NCBI GenBank assembly: GCA_010909725.1
Contig: JAACMV010000028.1
Location: forward strand, 372,001 to 436,000
DNA from: Picochlorum sp. 'celeri'
Lineage: Eukaryota; Chlorophyta; Trebouxiophyceae
Direction of reading: 5' to 3'
Length of the DNA stretch: 64,000 nt
Shown in pieces: positions 62,187-64,000 of this stretch. The stretch's first letter is position 1. Every line of letters starts with the position of its first letter. Below the pieces are notes generated by a model. That model worked only from the letters and a program-made list of their open reading frames with translations, did no database searches and was not told where the DNA came from. Made by a program: the position numbers and the translations under genes.

Positions 62187-62194
62187 GCAGGAAT
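62187..62194 (+). repeat. Right target-site duplication (GCAGGAAT)
   Basis: This 8-bp sequence directly flanks the right inverted repeat and differs from the left copy at the first base only. The left version gives the Gly codon that continues the transposase motif IIPGP, suggesting the right copy carries the later mutation. Confidence 0.75.
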
Positions 62195-62939
62195 GATGGC
62201 CAACAGCCTCGTGTTGCAGGTCAGATATCGGCGATTGGTATCCATGTCTTCGCATTTCATCACAATCAAAGTTACTGAATGAGTACGTTTTCGAAAATGG
62301 CTGAGCCTCGTCGATGCCTATGGACCAAATACCGGTGGTGCTTTCCTCTACTGTCGGTTCCTTCTCCTTGATCAAACCAAACCAAGGCGTCTCTTTCCCG
62401 TACAATGCATTTCCCGCTCGATTGTTCTTTATACTACTATTTCTTGCATGTCTAAATCTTTCGGATTGAAACAAACTCCGAATGGACTCTTCTTCGCCGA
62501 AGAAGTAGAAATTCTGCCTAGGCTTTGGACTCCCTATTCTCTTGAACTTAGTTCTCTCGCACTTGGCGCATTTCATGTCCATGTTCCGATTCTTCAAGGA
62601 CACAACATCCTCGTAAATGTATCCACAAGGACATTTGTGGTATTCGAACCGATCCAATGCCGGCACGTCCATAATCTGTCTGAGCAGATATACTGATGGT
62701 GGCACAATCTTCCTGTCGTACCCCCTCAAGCCTGATCTGGCCCAGTCCAATATGTCTTGCATGCACTCCTTTGTTAGAGCATGTTTGATCTCTATTTGCA
62801 ATAGTCCTGCGAGGAACCGCAACAGCGAAACAGAACCCATCCCATCGGAATAATCCTCCCCACACCCTCCTTTGCAACAAGGGCATTCCTCCCTATGTTC
62901 GCATCTAGATATGTTTTGAAATCTCATGACTTCTTGCAA

Positions 62940-64000
62940 TCACGGCGCACAGTTGAAGTCATTACAAAATCCGTCTCTTCATCACCGCCGATGCTGATAT
63001 CGCTGTCACTGTCCTCATAGTCCTGCAAGTCAAGAGAAGTGCGTCATTCCAGGGCCCTGCCACGAAGACATCATGGCCGACACACCTCGCTGCAAATGCT
63101 GCCATCCACCTACTTCCTTCACAGAATATGGAGACCCAAATCAGAACATCAATTTACTGCCTAGCCCCTTATGGGTGGAAAATTTCCTTTCTCCGGCGCT
63201 CTTACTAAAGTCTCCTCGTGACATTAGAAGTTGACGCAGTTTTTTCACGTTTGCAAGGAGGGACATGTGGTATCCATCTTGGAAAGCCCACACGCTCTTC
63301 TTTCAAGACTTGCTTCAACTAATTATTTGTTTTCAGAAAGGGGAGTAAACTCCTGTGTCACAACAGTATCTCCAAGCAGTTCAGCAACAAATGATATCTT
63401 CTTTCTGACCATCAAGAGACATGCACATGGTCCCACACAATGGCATGCTTCACATCCTCAGAGCCAAAGGAGTCTCAGGTAAGTGCTGTATATGTTTCCA
63501 TGATGCTTGGCATTGGAGTGTTGGCTGTTTGTCTTATCGTGTAGTCGTAACTGTTCCATTTGAGAGATGACTTGGCTGCATGAGCATTGCAGCATCTGGT
63601 CATTATGACATTTGCGCGTGGGAGTGTCACGATAGATGGCATTCAGGAGCAAATATGCACCAAAACATGGCAGATTGCTGTAGAATATGTCCCCCCCTGG
63701 GCGATGAAATATGGTGCAGTTAGCCTTGAGCAATGACAACCTTGGCCCAAACTCAGGTGTCATGAATCGACGAATGTCACCTATTAAAATGCCAATTTGA
63801 ACGGACAGTTGGATACTCTCTATCCGTGAAGGACAACACCCCATCACACTGGATCTTTGACCGTTCCGAAAACATCAGGCGAATTGTAATAATTCTCGGT
63901 CAAAATCAGCCTGTGATGGGAGACTAGGGTTGGGTAATATGCTGGAAGGTGAAAACGGCGAGATTCCCCATGTTCTAAATAGTGTAAAAACACAAAGGGG
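62940..64000. other. Unassigned right end of the window, mainly transposon-derived or noncoding
   Basis: About 1.06 kb. The first 100 bp encode, on the minus strand, the acidic stretch DYEDSDSDISIGGDEETDFV after a splice-acceptor-like CTTGACTTGCAG, probably the N-terminal part of the transposase. A 53-aa plus-strand ORF (63073-63234, starting MADTPRCKCCHPP) and ORFs at 63231-63482 (+) and 63458-63847 (-) are not recognised. TTTTCAG at 63341-63347 and CAG/GTAAGTG at 63480 are splice-like and may belong to a gene continuing beyond the window. I make no functional call. Confidence 0.3.

Larger units (their letters stand above)
61693..62939 (-). pseudogene. Tnp2 (CACTA-like) transposase relic, split by a MITE
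   Basis: Minus-strand coding pieces show CPCCKGGCG, FLAGLLQIEIKHALTKECMQ, YHKCPCGYIYEDV with KCAKCERTKF (zinc ribbon), YFFGEEESIRSLFQSERFRH and IGIDEAQPFSKTYSF. This order matches the transposase family with Tnp2 domain found in CACTA/En-Spm elements. Continuation on the far side of the 440-bp insertion gives PKDNAHLSTL. Reading across the collapsed target duplication restores the conserved stretch LLAIIPGPK. Several frameshifts and a stop upstream of 62939 show it is dead. The N-terminal acidic part continues at about 62945-63040 in another frame. Confidence 0.68.

Noticed and set aside
1..64000. Genome-wide stop-codon reassignment
   Set aside because: TAA, TAG and TGA all end well-conserved proteins here (for example POLE TAA, SHMT TGA, H1-like TAG), so the standard code applies; the one internal TGA is treated as a local anomaly.

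Overview
The window is a compact, gene-dense eukaryotic nuclear segment, most likely from an alga with a primary plastid or a plastid of green or red ancestry. Four genes point this way: a cyanobacterial-type glyceraldehyde-3-phosphate dehydrogenase (GapA) with a transit-peptide exon, a TIC40-like plastid import protein, a DUF4079 protein with a targeting leader, and a plastid-type rhomboid protease. Centrin suggests a flagellate, or a lineage that kept centriolar proteins. I cannot choose between green, red and glaucophyte lineages from this sequence alone.

I reconstructed 23 spliceosomal introns across 17 genes; all are GT-AG. Many lie close to the start codon: RPL18 exon 1 is only the ATG, and RPL5, RPL7, RPS7 and the H1-like gene have short first exons. 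Five introns are exactly 68 nt long.

Layout. 0-7 kb: the C-terminus of DNA polymerase epsilon followed 24 bp later by PCMT, then rhomboid, an organellar HSP90 and the GID-complex subunit MAEA/FYV10. 6.6-12.8 kb: mitochondrial SHMT, GapA divergent from RPL5, a small Rdx-like protein with an in-frame TGA upstream, and an intron-bearing tRNA-Arg(CCG). 13-28.5 kb: an R2R3 MYB, a UBX-UAS Cdc48 cofactor, a histone H1-like Lys/Ala-rich protein, TAF9, a class IV histone deacetylase, the PA200/BLM10 proteasome activator, a WDR44-like protein and one unassigned gene. 29-49 kb: LSM14, phospholipase B-like, RPS7, a receptor-like TKL kinase, PPIL2, DUF4079, AMMECR1, an unassigned coiled-coil protein, a three-repeat MYB, a PHD/Tudor-like protein, PRP19, RPL7 and RPL18.

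50-60 kb: a secreted Cys-rich protein with a GPI-type tail, TIC40, a GDT1/TMEM165 gene and a long coiled-coil gene. The last two are broken by several single-base frame changes. A LINE C-terminal fragment, centrin and a thioredoxin-like protein follow. 60.5-64 kb is a transposon nest: a LINE reverse-transcriptase relic and a Tnp2 (CACTA-like) transposase relic. The Tnp2 relic is interrupted by a 440-bp hAT-type MITE with 25-bp terminal inverted repeats, an 8-bp near-perfect target duplication and many internal ATATGCC repeats.

Most genes are housekeeping: translation, splicing, transcription, proteostasis and plastid import. No operon-like functional system is evident. The most notable items are the nested MITE, the 68-nt intron size class, the in-frame TGA upstream of the Rdx-like domain, and the cluster of frame breaks near 50-55 kb.
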